DNA of 64,000 nt from Microbacterium resistens NBRC 103078 (GTDB lineage Bacteria; Actinomycetota; Actinomycetes; Actinomycetales; Microbacteriaceae): NCBI RefSeq assembly GCF_001552355.1, contig NZ_BCRA01000021.1, positions 1 through 64,000 of the forward strand. Reading direction: 5' to 3'. The notes under the pieces are model-generated. The model had not been told where the DNA came from and did no database searches. It was given only the letters and a program-made list of their open reading frames with translations. Shown in pieces: positions 35,382 to 45,420 of this stretch. The translations under genes were made by a program, and so were the position numbers. Numbering within the stretch: the first letter of the stretch is position 1; every line of letters starts with the position of its first letter.

Positions 35382-36204
35382 TCTTCGCCTTCGGCTTCTT
35401 CTCCTCGTCGCCGCCGGAGCGCGCCGCGCGGGAGCGCTCGACGCTCGCGCGCAGGGCCTCCATGAGATCGATGACCTCGCCGCCGCCCTCCTCCGGGGCC
35501 GCGAAGGTCTCCTCCACCTCGAACGCCTCGCCCTTCTCGATCTTGGCGTCGATGAGGGTGCGCAGCTCCGCCTGGTACTCGTCCACGAACGAGGCCGCGT
35601 CGAAGTCGCCGGAGAAGCTGTCGACCAGACTCGCCGAGAGCTCCAGCTCCTTGTCGGAGATCTTCACGTCCTCGTCCAGCGACGGGAAGGCGGCCTCGCG
35701 CACCTCGTCCGCCCAGAGCAGGGTCTGGAGCACCAGCACCTTCCCGCGCACGCGCAGCGCCGCCAGCCGCGTCTTCTGCCGCAGCGTGAAGCGCACGATC
35801 GCCGTGCGATCCGTCTGCTCCAGCGTCTTGCGCAGGAGCGCGTAGGCCTTCGGGGAGGACGAGTCCGGCTCGAGGTAGTAGGCCTTGTCGTACGTGAGCG
35901 GATCCACCTGCTCGGTCGGCACGAACTCCACGACGTCGATCTCGCGGCTGCGCTCGGCGGGGAGCGCGGCGAGGTCGTCCTTGGTCAGCACCACCGTGGT
36001 GCCGTCTTCCACGTAGGCGCGATCGATCTCCGAGTACGGGATGACCTGGCCGCACACCTCGCACGTGCGCTGGTACCGGATCCGGCCGCCGTCGGCGTCG
36101 TGCACCTGGTGCAGCGGCACGTCGTGGTCCTCGGTCGCCGAGTACACCTTCACCGGCACGTTGACCAGACCGAACGTGAGCGCGCCCTTCCAGATCGTCC
36201 TCAT
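35365..36204 (-). CDS. ku: Ku homodimeric DNA end-binding protein
   Basis: This 279-residue bacterial Ku is the DNA-end-binding ring of non-homologous end joining and recruits LigD. It starts 'MRTIWKGALTFGLVNVPVK', with 'LHQVHDADGGRIRYQRTCEV' and 'DVVEFVPTEQVDPL', typical of the Ku core. The Lys-rich tail 'KKPKAKKKRAG' is a short basic extension. Start ATG at 36204 is preferred over a GTG six codons earlier. It is divergent from ligD with 60 bp between. Confidence 0.96.
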   Translation of the reverse strand: MRTIWKGALTFGLVNVPVKVYSATEDHDVPLHQVHDADGGRIRYQRTCEVCGQVIPYSEIDRAYVEDGTTVVLTKDDLAALPAERSREIDVVEFVPTEQVDPLTYDKAYYLEPDSSSPKAYALLRKTLEQTDRTAIVRFTLRQKTRLAALRVRGKVLVLQTLLWADEVREAAFPSLDEDVKISDKELELSASLVDSFSGDFDAASFVDEYQAELRTLIDAKIEKGEAFEVEETFAAPEEGGGEVIDLMEALRASVERSRAARSGGDEEKKPKAKKKRAG

Positions 36205-36264
36205 GGCACCAGTGAACACCACCGGCGCCGCCGAGGGCGAGGGGCTTGCGGATAGCCTGGGGGC

Positions 36265-38772
36265 ATGGCCAGCGCCGGAGCCGCCGGAACCGAGCAGATC
36301 GTGACGATCGGCGGCCGCCGCCTGCGCGTGACCAACCTAGAGAAGGTGGTCTACCCCGAGACCGGGACGACCAAGGGCGAGATCATCGACTACTACGCCC
36401 GGATCGCGCCCGTGCTGCTTCCGGCCGTCTCGGGCCGACCCGTCACGCGCAAGCGGTGGGTGGACGGCGTCGGTACGGCCGAGGAGCCCGGGGCCGTCTT
36501 CTTCGCCAAGCAGCTCGAGCCCGGCGCGCCGAGCTGGCTCCCGCGTCTTCCCATCGAGCACTCCGGCGGACCGAAGGAGTATCCCCTCATCGAAGAGGTG
36601 GCCGCCCTCGTCTGGTGCGCACAGGTCGCCAGCATCGAGCTGCACGTTCCGCAGTGGCGATTCGGCCCGGGCGGCGAGCGCCGTCATCCCGATCGGCTCG
36701 TCCTGGATCTGGATCCCGGCCCCGGCGCGGATCTCGCGCAGTGCGCCGAGGTGGCGCGGATCGCGCGCGGCATCCTGGACGGCATGGGACTGGACCTCGT
36801 CCCCGTCACCAGCGGCAGCAAGGGCATCCACCTGTACGCGGCCCTCGACGGCGGGCAGACGAGCGATCAGGTCTCCGCCGTCGCCCACGAACTGGCGCGG
36901 GCGATCGAGGCGGACCATCCCGACCTCGCCGTCAGCAGCATGGCCAAGGCGGTCCGCGCCGGCAAGGTCTTCATCGACTGGAGCCAGAACAACGCCAAGA
37001 AGACCACCATCGCCCCCTACTCGCTCCGCGGCCGGCCACAGCCCTGGGTCGCCGCGCCGCGCACGTGGGAGGAGCTGGACGACCCTGCGCTGCGCCAGCT
37101 CTCGTTCACGGAGGTCCTCGACCGGGTCGCCGACGGGATCGACCCCTTCCACGCCCTCGCGCCGACCGAGGAGGACCGCCTCGACGCCTACCGCGCCAAG
37201 CGCGATGCCGCGCGCACGCCCGAGCCCGTCCCGGACGCTCGGGCGCGTGGACGGTCTTCGCGCGCGGACGAGGTCCGCGAGGAGCCGACGGCCTCGGGCG
37301 GCGAGCGCCGATTCGTGATCCAGGAGCACCACGCCCGGCGCCTGCACTTCGATCTGCGGATCGAGGACGCCGGAGTGCTGGTGAGCTGGGCGGTTCCCAA
37401 GGGCGTGCCGCCCACCGCGGAACGCAACCACCTGGCCGTGATGACCGAGCCGCACCCGATCGAGTACCTGACCTTCGCAGGGACCATCCCCGCCGGGGAG
37501 TACGGGGCCGGCGAGATGAGCGTCTGGGACACCGGCACGGTCCGCCTGGAGAAATGGCGCGACGACGAGGTGATCGGGACGTTCACCGGTCGCCCCGGCG
37601 GACCGCTCGGCGTCGCCCGGCTCGCGCTCATCCGCACCTCCGGCGCAGGAGAGAAGTCGTCCTGGCTGTTGCACCGCATGGTCGACCGCTCCGTGCGCAC
37701 GGAGAAGCCCCGCCCGCCCGCCCGCCGTGCATCCGCTGCCCCGTCCCGGTCCGGTGCCGCCGCCCCGGTGCCGGAGGGCGACGAGCCCCCCGCGCCCATG
37801 CTCGCGGAGCACGGCACACCCGGCACGGCTCGCCGCCTCGGGACGCCGAGCTGGGTGGAGGTCAAGTGGGACGGCATCCGTGCGCTGGGCACATGGACCG
37901 GGTCCGGTCGGGGCGAGGACGGCCGGTTCCGACTGCATGCCCGCAGCGGCATAGACATCACCGACCGCTATCCGGAGCTCACCGCGGACGGCGCACCGAG
38001 GTTCGCGGTCGCCGACGCCGTCGTCGACGGGGAGATCGTCGCCCTCGACGCCTCCGGACGGCCGAGCTTCGCGCGATTGCAGGCGCGGATGCACCTCACC
38101 CGCGGCAGGGAGATCGAACGCGAGGCGGTGCGGACCCCGGTCCGATACCACCTCTTCGATCTCCTTCGGCTGGACGGTCATGACGTCACCCGGCTCCCCC
38201 TGCGGGATCGTCGCGAGCTCCTGGAGGGCATCGTCGAGGGCACCGACGACGCGATCGTCCTCCCTCCCGTGTTCGACGATCTCGACGCTGCGCTCGAGGC
38301 GAGCGACCGGCTGCGACTGGAAGGCGTGGTCGTCAAGGACGCGGCCTCGGCGTACCTCCCCGGGACGCGCTCATCGCGGTGGCTCAAGATCAAGCACACG
38401 CGGACGCAGGAGGCCGTGATCGTCGGCATACGACCCGGGAAGGGCGCGCGGTCGGGGACCATCGGATCGCTGCTGCTCGCGGTGCCCGCGCCGGACACCG
38501 AGAGCGGACTGCGCTACATCGGCCGGGTCGGGACGGGGTTCAACGATCGCACGCTGCGCGATCTCCAGCAGCGCCTCGAGCCTCTGCGCATCCCCCGCCG
38601 CGCGGTGGACGGCGTCCCCGTCGCCGACGCCGGCGATGCCGTGTGGCTCTCCCCGGACCTCGTCGGCGAGGTGGAGTTCGCCAACTGGACGCCGGACGGC
38701 TCGGTCCGTCACGCTCGATGGCGGGGGCTCCGGCCGGACAAGAGCCCCTCGCAGGTCCGGGTCGAGTCCTGA
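36265..38772 (+). CDS. ligD: Multifunctional ATP-dependent DNA ligase LigD
   Basis: This 835-residue NHEJ enzyme has three activities in mycobacterial order: primase-polymerase (residues ~1-300, metal-binding Asp148/Asp150 in 'LVLDLDPGP'), 3'-phosphoesterase (~345-475, His355, His361 and Asp363 in 'EHHARRLHFDLRIE'), and ATP-dependent ligase (~515-835, nucleotidyl Lys534 in 'EVKWDGIRALG', C-terminal 'LKIKHTRTQEAVIVG'). All three catalytic centres are intact. It is divergent from ku. Confidence 0.96.
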   Translation: MASAGAAGTEQIVTIGGRRLRVTNLEKVVYPETGTTKGEIIDYYARIAPVLLPAVSGRPVTRKRWVDGVGTAEEPGAVFFAKQLEPGAPSWLPRLPIEHSGGPKEYPLIEEVAALVWCAQVASIELHVPQWRFGPGGERRHPDRLVLDLDPGPGADLAQCAEVARIARGILDGMGLDLVPVTSGSKGIHLYAALDGGQTSDQVSAVAHELARAIEADHPDLAVSSMAKAVRAGKVFIDWSQNNAKKTTIAPYSLRGRPQPWVAAPRTWEELDDPALRQLSFTEVLDRVADGIDPFHALAPTEEDRLDAYRAKRDAARTPEPVPDARARGRSSRADEVREEPTASGGERRFVIQEHHARRLHFDLRIEDAGVLVSWAVPKGVPPTAERNHLAVMTEPHPIEYLTFAGTIPAGEYGAGEMSVWDTGTVRLEKWRDDEVIGTFTGRPGGPLGVARLALIRTSGAGEKSSWLLHRMVDRSVRTEKPRPPARRASAAPSRSGAAAPVPEGDEPPAPMLAEHGTPGTARRLGTPSWVEVKWDGIRALGTWTGSGRGEDGRFRLHARSGIDITDRYPELTADGAPRFAVADAVVDGEIVALDASGRPSFARLQARMHLTRGREIEREAVRTPVRYHLFDLLRLDGHDVTRLPLRDRRELLEGIVEGTDDAIVLPPVFDDLDAALEASDRLRLEGVVVKDAASAYLPGTRSSRWLKIKHTRTQEAVIVGIRPGKGARSGTIGSLLLAVPAPDTESGLRYIGRVGTGFNDRTLRDLQQRLEPLRIPRRAVDGVPVADAGDAVWLSPDLVGEVEFANWTPDGSVRHARWRGLRPDKSPSQVRVES

Positions 38773-38787
38773 TCCCCCGCACGCCCC

Positions 38788-39720
38788 TCAGGCGTGGGCG
38801 GCCTCGCAGTCCTGACGGCCGGCCGGCTCGATCTGGAAGGTCGAGTGCTCCACGTCGAAGTGATCCGCCAAACAGCTCTGCAGCTCCGCGAGGAGAGTGG
38901 CGGAGCGCCCCTCCTCCAGCAGCGCCGGGTCGACGGAGACGTGCGCGGTGAAGACGGGCGCGCCGCGCGTGAGCTGCCACACGTGCACGTCGTGCACCCC
39001 CGTGACTCCCGGATAGTCCAGCAGATGCGTGCGGATCTCCCCGACGGCGGTCCCCTTCGGCACCGACTCGGCGAGGACGGAGAACACCTCCTTCAGCAGC
39101 ATGATGGCGCGGGGGATGATCATCGCCGCGATCACCAGCGAGGCCAGGGCGTCGGCGGGCATCCATCCCGTGGTCACGATCACGATCGCCGCGACGATCA
39201 CGGTGGCGGATCCGATCAGATCCCCCATGACCTCCAGGTAGGCCCCGCGCACGTTGATGCTCGTTCGCTGGGCGGCGCTGAGGAGCCACATCGAGATGGC
39301 GTTCGCGATGAGGCCGACCACGGCGACACCGAGCATCAGGGGACCCGCGACCTCGACCTCGGACGGGTTCACCAGGCGCCCGATGCCCTCGACGGCGACG
39401 GTGCCGGCGAGCACCAGGAGGATCACGCCGTTGATCAGCGCGCCGAACACCTCGGCGCGCTGATAGCCGAACGTCCGCCGCTCGTCCGCGGGCCGTGCCG
39501 CCACGGCGCTCGCGATCAGCGCGATGACCAGCGCGGAGGAGTCCGTGAACATGTGCGCCGCGTCGGCGAGCAGGGCGAGGGAGCCGGTCAGGATGGCACC
39601 GACGACCTGGACCACCATGACGGTCGCGGTGAGGGTCAGAGAGATGGCCAGGAGCCGGCGGTGCCCGGCGGAGCGAATGCCGCCGGAAGCCGTGCCGTGG
39701 GCGTGCGCGTGATCGTGCAT
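38788..39720 (-). CDS. Cation diffusion facilitator metal exporter
   Basis: This 310-residue CDF transporter has a His-rich start 'MHDHAHAHG', six membrane segments, and the helix II/V metal-site residues in 'LADAAHMFTDSSALVIALIA' and 'LIGSATVIVAA'. The C-terminal cytoplasmic domain (~210-300) has 'GVHDVHVWQLTRG' and ends Cys/His-rich. The ZitB/CzcD type is usually zinc and cobalt. It is convergent with ligD, 15 bp away. Confidence 0.92.
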   Translation of the reverse strand: MHDHAHAHGTASGGIRSAGHRRLLAISLTLTATVMVVQVVGAILTGSLALLADAAHMFTDSSALVIALIASAVAARPADERRTFGYQRAEVFGALINGVILLVLAGTVAVEGIGRLVNPSEVEVAGPLMLGVAVVGLIANAISMWLLSAAQRTSINVRGAYLEVMGDLIGSATVIVAAIVIVTTGWMPADALASLVIAAMIIPRAIMLLKEVFSVLAESVPKGTAVGEIRTHLLDYPGVTGVHDVHVWQLTRGAPVFTAHVSVDPALLEEGRSATLLAELQSCLADHFDVEHSTFQIEPAGRQDCEAAHA

Positions 39721-39842
39721 GCCTCCAGGCTAGGACGCGGATGACCCGGTCAGGGGCCGTTTCGCCATGTCGGGAATGGGGATGATTCTCACTTGCCGCG
39801 GCGGCGCCGAGCCCTCGTTGCCGACTCCCCTGGCGACGCCGG

Positions 39843-40463
39843 TCAGAGCGTCGCCAACAGCGGGACGAGCGCGGCGAACGCCCGCGCCCGATGCGACACG
39901 GCGTTCTTCTCCTCGGCGGTCCACTGCGCGACCGTTCGCTCTGCGCCCTCGGGCTGCCCGTCCGGGATGAACACCGGGTCGTATCCGAACCCGCCCTCCC
40001 CGGCTGCGGCGTGCGCGAGGCGGCCGGGCCATATGCCCTCGACGATGTGCTCGACGGCGTCGGCGTCCGGCACCGGGATGACGAGCGCGATCGTGGAGAC
40101 GAACTGCGCACGGCGGCGCGGGTCCGGGATGTCGCGGAGCTGGTCCAGCAGGAGGTCGCGGTTGGCGACGGCGTCCTTGCGCTGGCCGGCCCAGTAGGCG
40201 GAGAAGGCGCCCGGCGCCCCGCCGAGGGCGTCGACGCAGATGCCCGAGTCGTCGGCGAGCGCCGGGAGACCGGTGTGCGCGGCGGCGGCCCTGGCCTTGA
40301 TCAGCGCGTTCTCCCGGAAGGTGATGCCGTCCTCGACCGGCTCGGGGCCGTCGTAGCCGATCACGGCGACGTCCGGACGGGACGCGGCGACGATGGCGCC
40401 GAACTCCTCGATCTTGTGCGGGTTGTGCGTGGCCAGGACCACGGTGCGGGAGGGCGCGGTCAC
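39843..40463 (-). CDS. rdgB: Non-canonical purine NTP pyrophosphatase, RdgB/HAM1 family
   Basis: This 206-residue enzyme hydrolyses dITP and XTP to keep them out of DNA. Family motifs are '[15 protein letters not shown]', '[17 protein letters not shown]', '[20 protein letters not shown]', '[13 protein letters not shown]' and 'AVSHRARAF'. The start is GTG at 40463, overlapping the rph stop (GTGA). The rph-rdgB pair is a common arrangement. Confidence 0.95.
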   Translation of the reverse strand: MTAPSRTVVLATHNPHKIEEFGAIVAASRPDVAVIGYDGPEPVEDGITFRENALIKARAAAAHTGLPALADDSGICVDALGGAPGAFSAYWAGQRKDAVANRDLLLDQLRDIPDPRRRAQFVSTIALVIPVPDADAVEHIVEGIWPGRLAHAAAGEGGFGYDPVFIPDGQPEGAERTVAQWTAEEKNAVSHRARAFAALVPLLATL

Positions 40464-41224
40464 TCCGCGCCCTCGGCCGGGGCCAGGACCTCGGCCTGGA
40501 TGTCGCGGAGCCGGGCGCACCCGGCGACGCCGAGGTCCAGCAGCGCATCGAGCTCGCGCTTGTCGAACGGCGCACCCTCGGCCGTCCCCTGCACCTCGAC
40601 GAACAGCCCCCGGCCGGTCACGACGACGTTCATGTCGGTCTCGGCGCGGACGTCTTCGACGTAGGCCAGGTCCAGCATCGGCTCTCCGTCGATGATGCCC
40701 ACCGACACCGCGGCCACGGAGTCGTGGAGGACGCGTGACTTCTGTCCGATGAACTTCTTGCGCCGACCCCACTCGATCGCGTCGGCCAGGGCCACGTACG
40801 CACCGGTGATCGCGGCGGTGCGCGTGCCGCCGTCGGCCTGGAGGACGTCGCAGTCGATCACGATCGTGTTCTCCCCCAGGGCCTTCGTGTCGACGACCGC
40901 CCGAAGCGCGCGGCCGATGAGGCGGGAGATCTCGTGCGTGCGCCCGCCGATGCGGCCCTTCACGCTCTCGCGGTCGTTGCGGTCGTTGGTCGCCCGCGGC
41001 AGCATGGCGTACTCGGCCGTGATCCAGCCCTTGCCCTTGCCGGTCAGCCAGCGCGGCACGCCGTTGGTGAACGACGCCGTGCACAGCACCTTCGTGCCGC
41101 CGAAGCTGATCAGCGCGGAGCCCTCGGCCTGGGCGCTCCATCCGCGTTCGATCGTGATCGGTCGGAGCTGGTCCACGGAGCGACCGTCGGCGCGGACGAT
41201 CTCAGCAGGGGCGGTGTCGGTCAT
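40460..41224 (-). CDS. rph: Ribonuclease PH
   Basis: This 254-residue phosphorolytic 3'-exonuclease trims tRNA precursors. It shows '[19 protein letters not shown]', '[17 protein letters not shown]', '[18 protein letters not shown]', '[15 protein letters not shown]' and '[20 protein letters not shown]'. It lies between murI (22 bp upstream) and rdgB (4-base overlap); the order murI-rph-rdgB is conserved in actinobacteria. Confidence 0.97.
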   Translation of the reverse strand: MTDTAPAEIVRADGRSVDQLRPITIERGWSAQAEGSALISFGGTKVLCTASFTNGVPRWLTGKGKGWITAEYAMLPRATNDRNDRESVKGRIGGRTHEISRLIGRALRAVVDTKALGENTIVIDCDVLQADGGTRTAAITGAYVALADAIEWGRRKKFIGQKSRVLHDSVAAVSVGIIDGEPMLDLAYVEDVRAETDMNVVVTGRGLFVEVQGTAEGAPFDKRELDALLDLGVAGCARLRDIQAEVLAPAEGAE

Positions 41225-41246
41225 GGTTCTCCTCGTTCGGAACGGA

Positions 41247-42083
41247 TCAATCCTGCAGGCGCGCGGCGGCGGGGAGGTCGATGACGCCCGTCTGTACGAG
41301 CTGCACGTCGCGCACCTCGCGCCCCATCAGCCGGTTGGCGAGCGCGGTGAAGTCGTCCGCCGAGTCCCCGGTGGCCTCATAGACGTAGCTCGGCTCGGCG
41401 TGCCGGTCGGCGAGCAGCTCGCCGCGCAGGAGCTGGCGGTACACGTCCGCGGCCGTCTCGTCGTCGCTGGAGACGAGCGTGACGCCCTCCCCCATCACGT
41501 ATCCGATGGCGCCGCGCAGGAACGGATAGTGGGTGCAGCCGAGCACGAGGGTGTCGACGTCGGCATCGCGCAGCGGCGCGAGGTACTCCTCGGCGATGGC
41601 CAGGAGCTCCGGGGAGTCCGTGATCCCCGCCTCGACGAACTCGACGAAACGGGGGCACGCCGCCGCGAAGACCTCCAGCCGCTCGTTCACCTCGAGCATG
41701 TCCTGGTACGCGCGCGACGCGATCGTCCCCACCGTCCCGATGACGCCGATCCGCCCGTTGCGGGTGGTCGACATGGCGCGGCGGACGGCCGGGCCGATCA
41801 CCTCGACGACCGGCACGTCGTAGCGTTCCCTGGCGTCCCTCAGCATGGCGGCGGACGCGGTGTTGCAGGCGATGACGAGCATCTTGACGCCCTGTTCCAC
41901 GAGGGTGTCGAGCACCTCGAGGGCGTAGCGGCGCACGTCCGCGATCGGCTTCGGTCCGTACGGCGAGTGCGCGGTGTCACCGATGTAGACGAAGGACTCG
42001 CGCGGGAGCTGCGCACGGATGGCCCTGGCCACCGTCAGCCCGCCGACACCGGAGTCGAAGATGCCGATGGGCGCGTCGTTCAT
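41247..42083 (-). CDS. murI: Glutamate racemase
   Basis: This 278-residue enzyme makes D-glutamate for peptidoglycan. '[18 protein letters not shown]' holds the N-terminal acid/base Asp-Ser; the two catalytic cysteines are in '[12 protein letters not shown]' and '[15 protein letters not shown]'. The start is ATG at 42083 ('[10 protein letters not shown]'); upstream extension lacks homology. It is divergent from pncB and upstream of rph-rdgB. Confidence 0.97.
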   Translation of the reverse strand: MNDAPIGIFDSGVGGLTVARAIRAQLPRESFVYIGDTAHSPYGPKPIADVRRYALEVLDTLVEQGVKMLVIACNTASAAMLRDARERYDVPVVEVIGPAVRRAMSTTRNGRIGVIGTVGTIASRAYQDMLEVNERLEVFAAACPRFVEFVEAGITDSPELLAIAEEYLAPLRDADVDTLVLGCTHYPFLRGAIGYVMGEGVTLVSSDDETAADVYRQLLRGELLADRHAEPSYVYEATGDSADDFTALANRLMGREVRDVQLVQTGVIDLPAAARLQD

Positions 42084-42156
42084 GATCCCCCAGCCTAGTC
42101 CGCTCCTGCGCGCCGCCTTCGCCGACGACGCCCGTGCCGCCCCTACACTGTGGGGC

Positions 42157-43482
42157 ATGACCGGCTCGAGCGCGCTGAAGACGGACCGCTATGAACTCAC
42201 GATGCTGGAGGCGTCCCTCCGGGACGGGACCGCGTCCCGCCCGTGCGTGTTCGAGCTGTTCTCCCGACGGCTGTCCGGGGGCCGGCGGTTCGGCGTCGTG
42301 GCCGGCACGGGGCGTCTGCTCTCGCTGCTGCGCGACTTCCGCTTCGGCGAGGAGGAGCTGCGCTTCCTCCGCGACGCGAAGGTCCTCGACGCCGAGGCCC
42401 TCTCCTACCTGGAGGGATACCGCTTCCGCGGCACGATCCGCGGGTATCGCGAGGGCGAGCTCTACTTCCCCGGTTCGCCGATCCTCACGGTGGAGGGGAC
42501 CTTCGCGGACGCCGTCATCCTGGAGACGCTGGCGCTGAGCGTGCTCAATCACGACTCCGCCGTCGCCACCGCGGCATCGCGCATGAGCATCGCCGCCGGT
42601 GACCGGCCCCTGGCCGAGATGGGATCGCGGCGCGCAGCCGAGGACTCCGCGGTCGCCGCCGCCCGGGCTGCATACATCGCCGGCTTCGGGGCCACGAGCA
42701 ATCTCGAGGCGGGACGACGCTGGGGGATCCCGACGATGGGGACCGCCGCCCATTCGTGGACCCTTCTGCACGACTCGGAGGAGGACGCCTTCCGCGCGCA
42801 GGTGGACGCTCTCGGCACCGAGACGACCCTGCTCGTCGACACGTACGACATCCGCACCGGCGTCGAGACGGCCGTCCGCGTCGCCGGCACCGGCCTGGGC
42901 GGCGTCCGGCTCGACTCGGGCGACCTCCCGATCGTGGCCGCGGAGGTCCGCGCCCAGCTGGACGAGCTCGGCGCCACCGGAACGCGGATCACGGTCACGA
43001 GCGACCTCGACGAGTACGCCATCGCCGCCCTGGCCGCCTCGCCCGTGGACTCCTACGGCGTCGGGACCTCGGTCGTGACCGGGTCGGGCTACCCCACCGC
43101 CAGCATGGTCTACAAGCTCGTCGCCCGCCAGGGATCGGACGGCGGTTGGGTCGCGGTGGCCAAGGCGTCCCAGGACAAGGCCTCTCGCGGCGGACGCAAG
43201 GCCGCGTTCCGGATCGTCTCGGACGGTGTGGCCCGGTCGGAGACGGTCGCGGTCTCCGACGGATTCGAGCCGGTGGAGACCGTGCAGCAGCACCCCGACG
43301 GGCGCGCGCTCCAGGTCATTCTCGTCGACAACGGCGAGATCGACACCGCCTACGAGGGAGTCGACGGCACCGCGGCCGCGCGCGAGCACCACCTGCGCGT
43401 CCGGGAGGAGCTCCCGGTGCGCGCCCTCGCACTGAGCAAGTCCGACCCCGCCATTCCGACCGTCTTCGTCGACGCCGGTTGA
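42157..43482 (+). CDS. pncB: Nicotinate phosphoribosyltransferase
   Basis: This 441-residue enzyme of NAD salvage links nicotinate to PRPP. Family motifs are '[18 protein letters not shown]', '[20 protein letters not shown]', '[12 protein letters not shown]', '[10 protein letters not shown]', '[13 protein letters not shown]' and '[14 protein letters not shown]'. The start is ATG at 42157, 73 bp from the divergent murI start. A strong 17-bp-arm hairpin follows its stop. Confidence 0.95.
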   Translation: MTGSSALKTDRYELTMLEASLRDGTASRPCVFELFSRRLSGGRRFGVVAGTGRLLSLLRDFRFGEEELRFLRDAKVLDAEALSYLEGYRFRGTIRGYREGELYFPGSPILTVEGTFADAVILETLALSVLNHDSAVATAASRMSIAAGDRPLAEMGSRRAAEDSAVAAARAAYIAGFGATSNLEAGRRWGIPTMGTAAHSWTLLHDSEEDAFRAQVDALGTETTLLVDTYDIRTGVETAVRVAGTGLGGVRLDSGDLPIVAAEVRAQLDELGATGTRITVTSDLDEYAIAALAASPVDSYGVGTSVVTGSGYPTASMVYKLVARQGSDGGWVAVAKASQDKASRGGRKAAFRIVSDGVARSETVAVSDGFEPVETVQQHPDGRALQVILVDNGEIDTAYEGVDGTAAAREHHLRVREELPVRALALSKSDPAIPTVFVDAG

Positions 43483-43501
43483 CCGCGCGTCCGCCCGAGC
43501 A

Positions 43502-43537
43502 CGAGGCCCCCGCATCCGGACGGATGCGGGGGCCTCG
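43502..43537. terminator. Terminator between pncB and the DUF3039 gene
   Basis: Exact 17-base arms (43502-43518 and 43521-43537) around a 2-base loop lie between convergent genes. It is a bidirectional terminator candidate; the second transcript (DUF3039 gene) ends 12 bp away on the other strand. Confidence 0.82.
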
Positions 43538-43549
43538 ACGCGTCGGGCG

Positions 43550-43816
43550 TCAGTTCTGCATGGATTCGTAGATCTCCTTGCAGGTCGGGCACACGGGGAA
43601 CTTCTCCGGATCGCGACCGGGAGTCCACTTCTTGCCGCACAGCGCCCGCACCGGCTTGCCGGTCAGCGCGGACTCGAGGATCTTGTCCTTCTTGACGTAG
43701 TGGGAGAACCGCTCGTGGTCTCCCGGCTCGATCCGCTCCTCCTCGAGGAGCTGTTCGAGTTCGCGGTCGAGGGTGGCGATCCCACCCTGATCGGGGGCAT
43801 CCAGCGGGGTACTCAT
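43550..43816 (-). CDS. DUF3039 zinc-ribbon-like protein
   Basis: This 88-residue actinobacteria-specific protein has a helical acidic N-half ('LDRELEQLLEEERIEPGDHE') and a small metal-binding-like C-half with Cys59 ('VRALCGKKWTPGRDPEKFPV') and 'CPTCKEIYES'. Three cysteines and nearby His residues suggest zinc. Function is unknown. Confidence 0.85.
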   Translation of the reverse strand: MSTPLDAPDQGGIATLDRELEQLLEEERIEPGDHERFSHYVKKDKILESALTGKPVRALCGKKWTPGRDPEKFPVCPTCKEIYESMQN

Positions 43817-43873
43817 AGCGGCGATTCTAGTCGTGCCGAACCGCGGGGGAACCGATCCGTGCGATCCCCGTGC

Positions 43874-45415
43874 TCACGCCGTCTCCACGAACTCCATCAG
43901 GCGCTCTCCGCTGCGCTCGAAGATGCGGGCGCCGATCAGCGCGCCGACCACGAGGACGAACACGCCCGTCGCGAGCCCCGCCCACAGTGCGGGGAACACG
44001 GATTGCCCGGGGTCGACCAGGGCGCTCCAGGCCAGCCAGATGGTCGGTGCGCTGAGGACGAGCGCTCCGATCAGCGTTCCGGCCTGCCCCGCCGCACCGC
44101 GGGACGCGGAGCGCTGCGGCTGCTGGAACGGGCTGTCGCCGGGCCGGGAGACCGCGTACGGAGCCACCACCGAGGCGATGCTCGACAGTCCCAGCCCGCT
44201 GAGCAGCAGACTCGACGAGACGCCGATGAATACGGGGAGCAGGCTCCAGCGTCCGATCACCGCGAGGGTGACGGGGACCGCGATCGCCAGGGCCGGCACG
44301 GCGATGAGGAGCACGGGGACCAGGCGGCCGAGACGATCCGGCAGTCCGCGCACCGCGCTGGCCACGTGGGTCCAGAACGCCGTCGAGTCGTAGGCGACGT
44401 CGTTGTGGGGGAGCCATCCGAAGAACAGCGCCATCACGGGCACGGGCAGCGCCGCGGCCAGCGCGAGCGGCACTCCCGCCACGAGCAGCGGGACGACGGT
44501 GAGGAGCCCCGCGATCGGGACGATGACGACGTTCACGATGTACCGACGGTCCCGCAGCCAGTAGACGAGGCTGCGCGCGGCGACGGCGCCGAAGGCGTTC
44601 GAGGGCAGCAGGGCGAACCAGCCGAGGCCCGGGCGCTCGCGGACCGCCGTGGCCCGATCGGCCCGGGTGAGCGCGCGGTGGACCAGCGCGGTCCAGGCGA
44701 CGCCGATGCCCGCGACGGTCGCGACCGCGACGACGCCGGCGACCCACGCGCCCGCGACGTCCCCCGCCGCGGCGAGGAACGGGAGAGCGACCGCGGCGCC
44801 GAGCGGCGTGAATCCGAGGACGTCGGCGGTCGTGTGCAGCGCTCCCGGCACAGCGCCGTCCCACCGCAGCGACGCGACGAAGACCCCGACCGGAACGGCC
44901 ACGACGACGATCGCCAGGGCGAAGAGGGCGGTCAGCTCCCGTGAGCGGCGCTCGGGGAGGATCAACGCGCTCAGCGCCATACCGACGCGCGCGGCCAGGA
45001 CGGCGGTGACGAACGCCAGGAGGGCCCCCGCGACAGCGAGATACCACGCAGCACCGAGCGAGACGGCCGCGAAGGCGACCGCCACGTCGACCGCCAGCAG
45101 CGCCGCGGACGGGACGCTGACCACCGAGGCCGCCGCGAGGATCGCCGGCATCCTCTTCTCGTCGACGCCGAACACCGCGAACCGGCGGGGGTCGAGCTGA
45201 TCGACCGTCCCCGCGAGAGCCGGGGCGAGGAAGTACCCGAGCACGATCGCGGATCCGCCCAGGACCACGACGGTGCGCGCCGAGTTGGGCGTGCTCTCGC
45301 CCAGACTCGTCACAGCCAGCACCGTGACGAGCGTCGCGGCGGCTGTCAGCAGGAATCCGACGACGGAGCGGATGACGCGTTCCCGGTCGCCGCGCAGAGC
45401 GCCGACCAGGAGCAT
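43874..45415 (-). CDS. Multi-pass ABC transporter permease
   Basis: This 513-residue protein has about 12-14 hydrophobic segments separated by short charged loops ('VVGFLLTAAATLVTVLAVTS', 'YILNVV'-type helix near the middle, 'ALIGARIFERSGERLMEFVE' at the end). It pairs with the ATPase gene immediately upstream (5 bp gap), together forming an exporter of the kind annotated as 'transporter' or ABC-2-like. The substrate is unknown. The start was chosen as ATG at 45415; the open frame upstream overlaps the ATPase. Confidence 0.8.
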   Translation of the reverse strand: MLLVGALRGDRERVIRSVVGFLLTAAATLVTVLAVTSLGESTPNSARTVVVLGGSAIVLGYFLAPALAGTVDQLDPRRFAVFGVDEKRMPAILAAASVVSVPSAALLAVDVAVAFAAVSLGAAWYLAVAGALLAFVTAVLAARVGMALSALILPERRSRELTALFALAIVVVAVPVGVFVASLRWDGAVPGALHTTADVLGFTPLGAAVALPFLAAAGDVAGAWVAGVVAVATVAGIGVAWTALVHRALTRADRATAVRERPGLGWFALLPSNAFGAVAARSLVYWLRDRRYIVNVVIVPIAGLLTVVPLLVAGVPLALAAALPVPVMALFFGWLPHNDVAYDSTAFWTHVASAVRGLPDRLGRLVPVLLIAVPALAIAVPVTLAVIGRWSLLPVFIGVSSSLLLSGLGLSSIASVVAPYAVSRPGDSPFQQPQRSASRGAAGQAGTLIGALVLSAPTIWLAWSALVDPGQSVFPALWAGLATGVFVLVVGALIGARIFERSGERLMEFVETA

Positions 45416-45420
45416 CAGCC

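Noticed and set aside
36337-38181. Minus-strand open frame opposite ligD
   Set aside because: Antisense to a ligD gene with all three catalytic domains; no independent motif.
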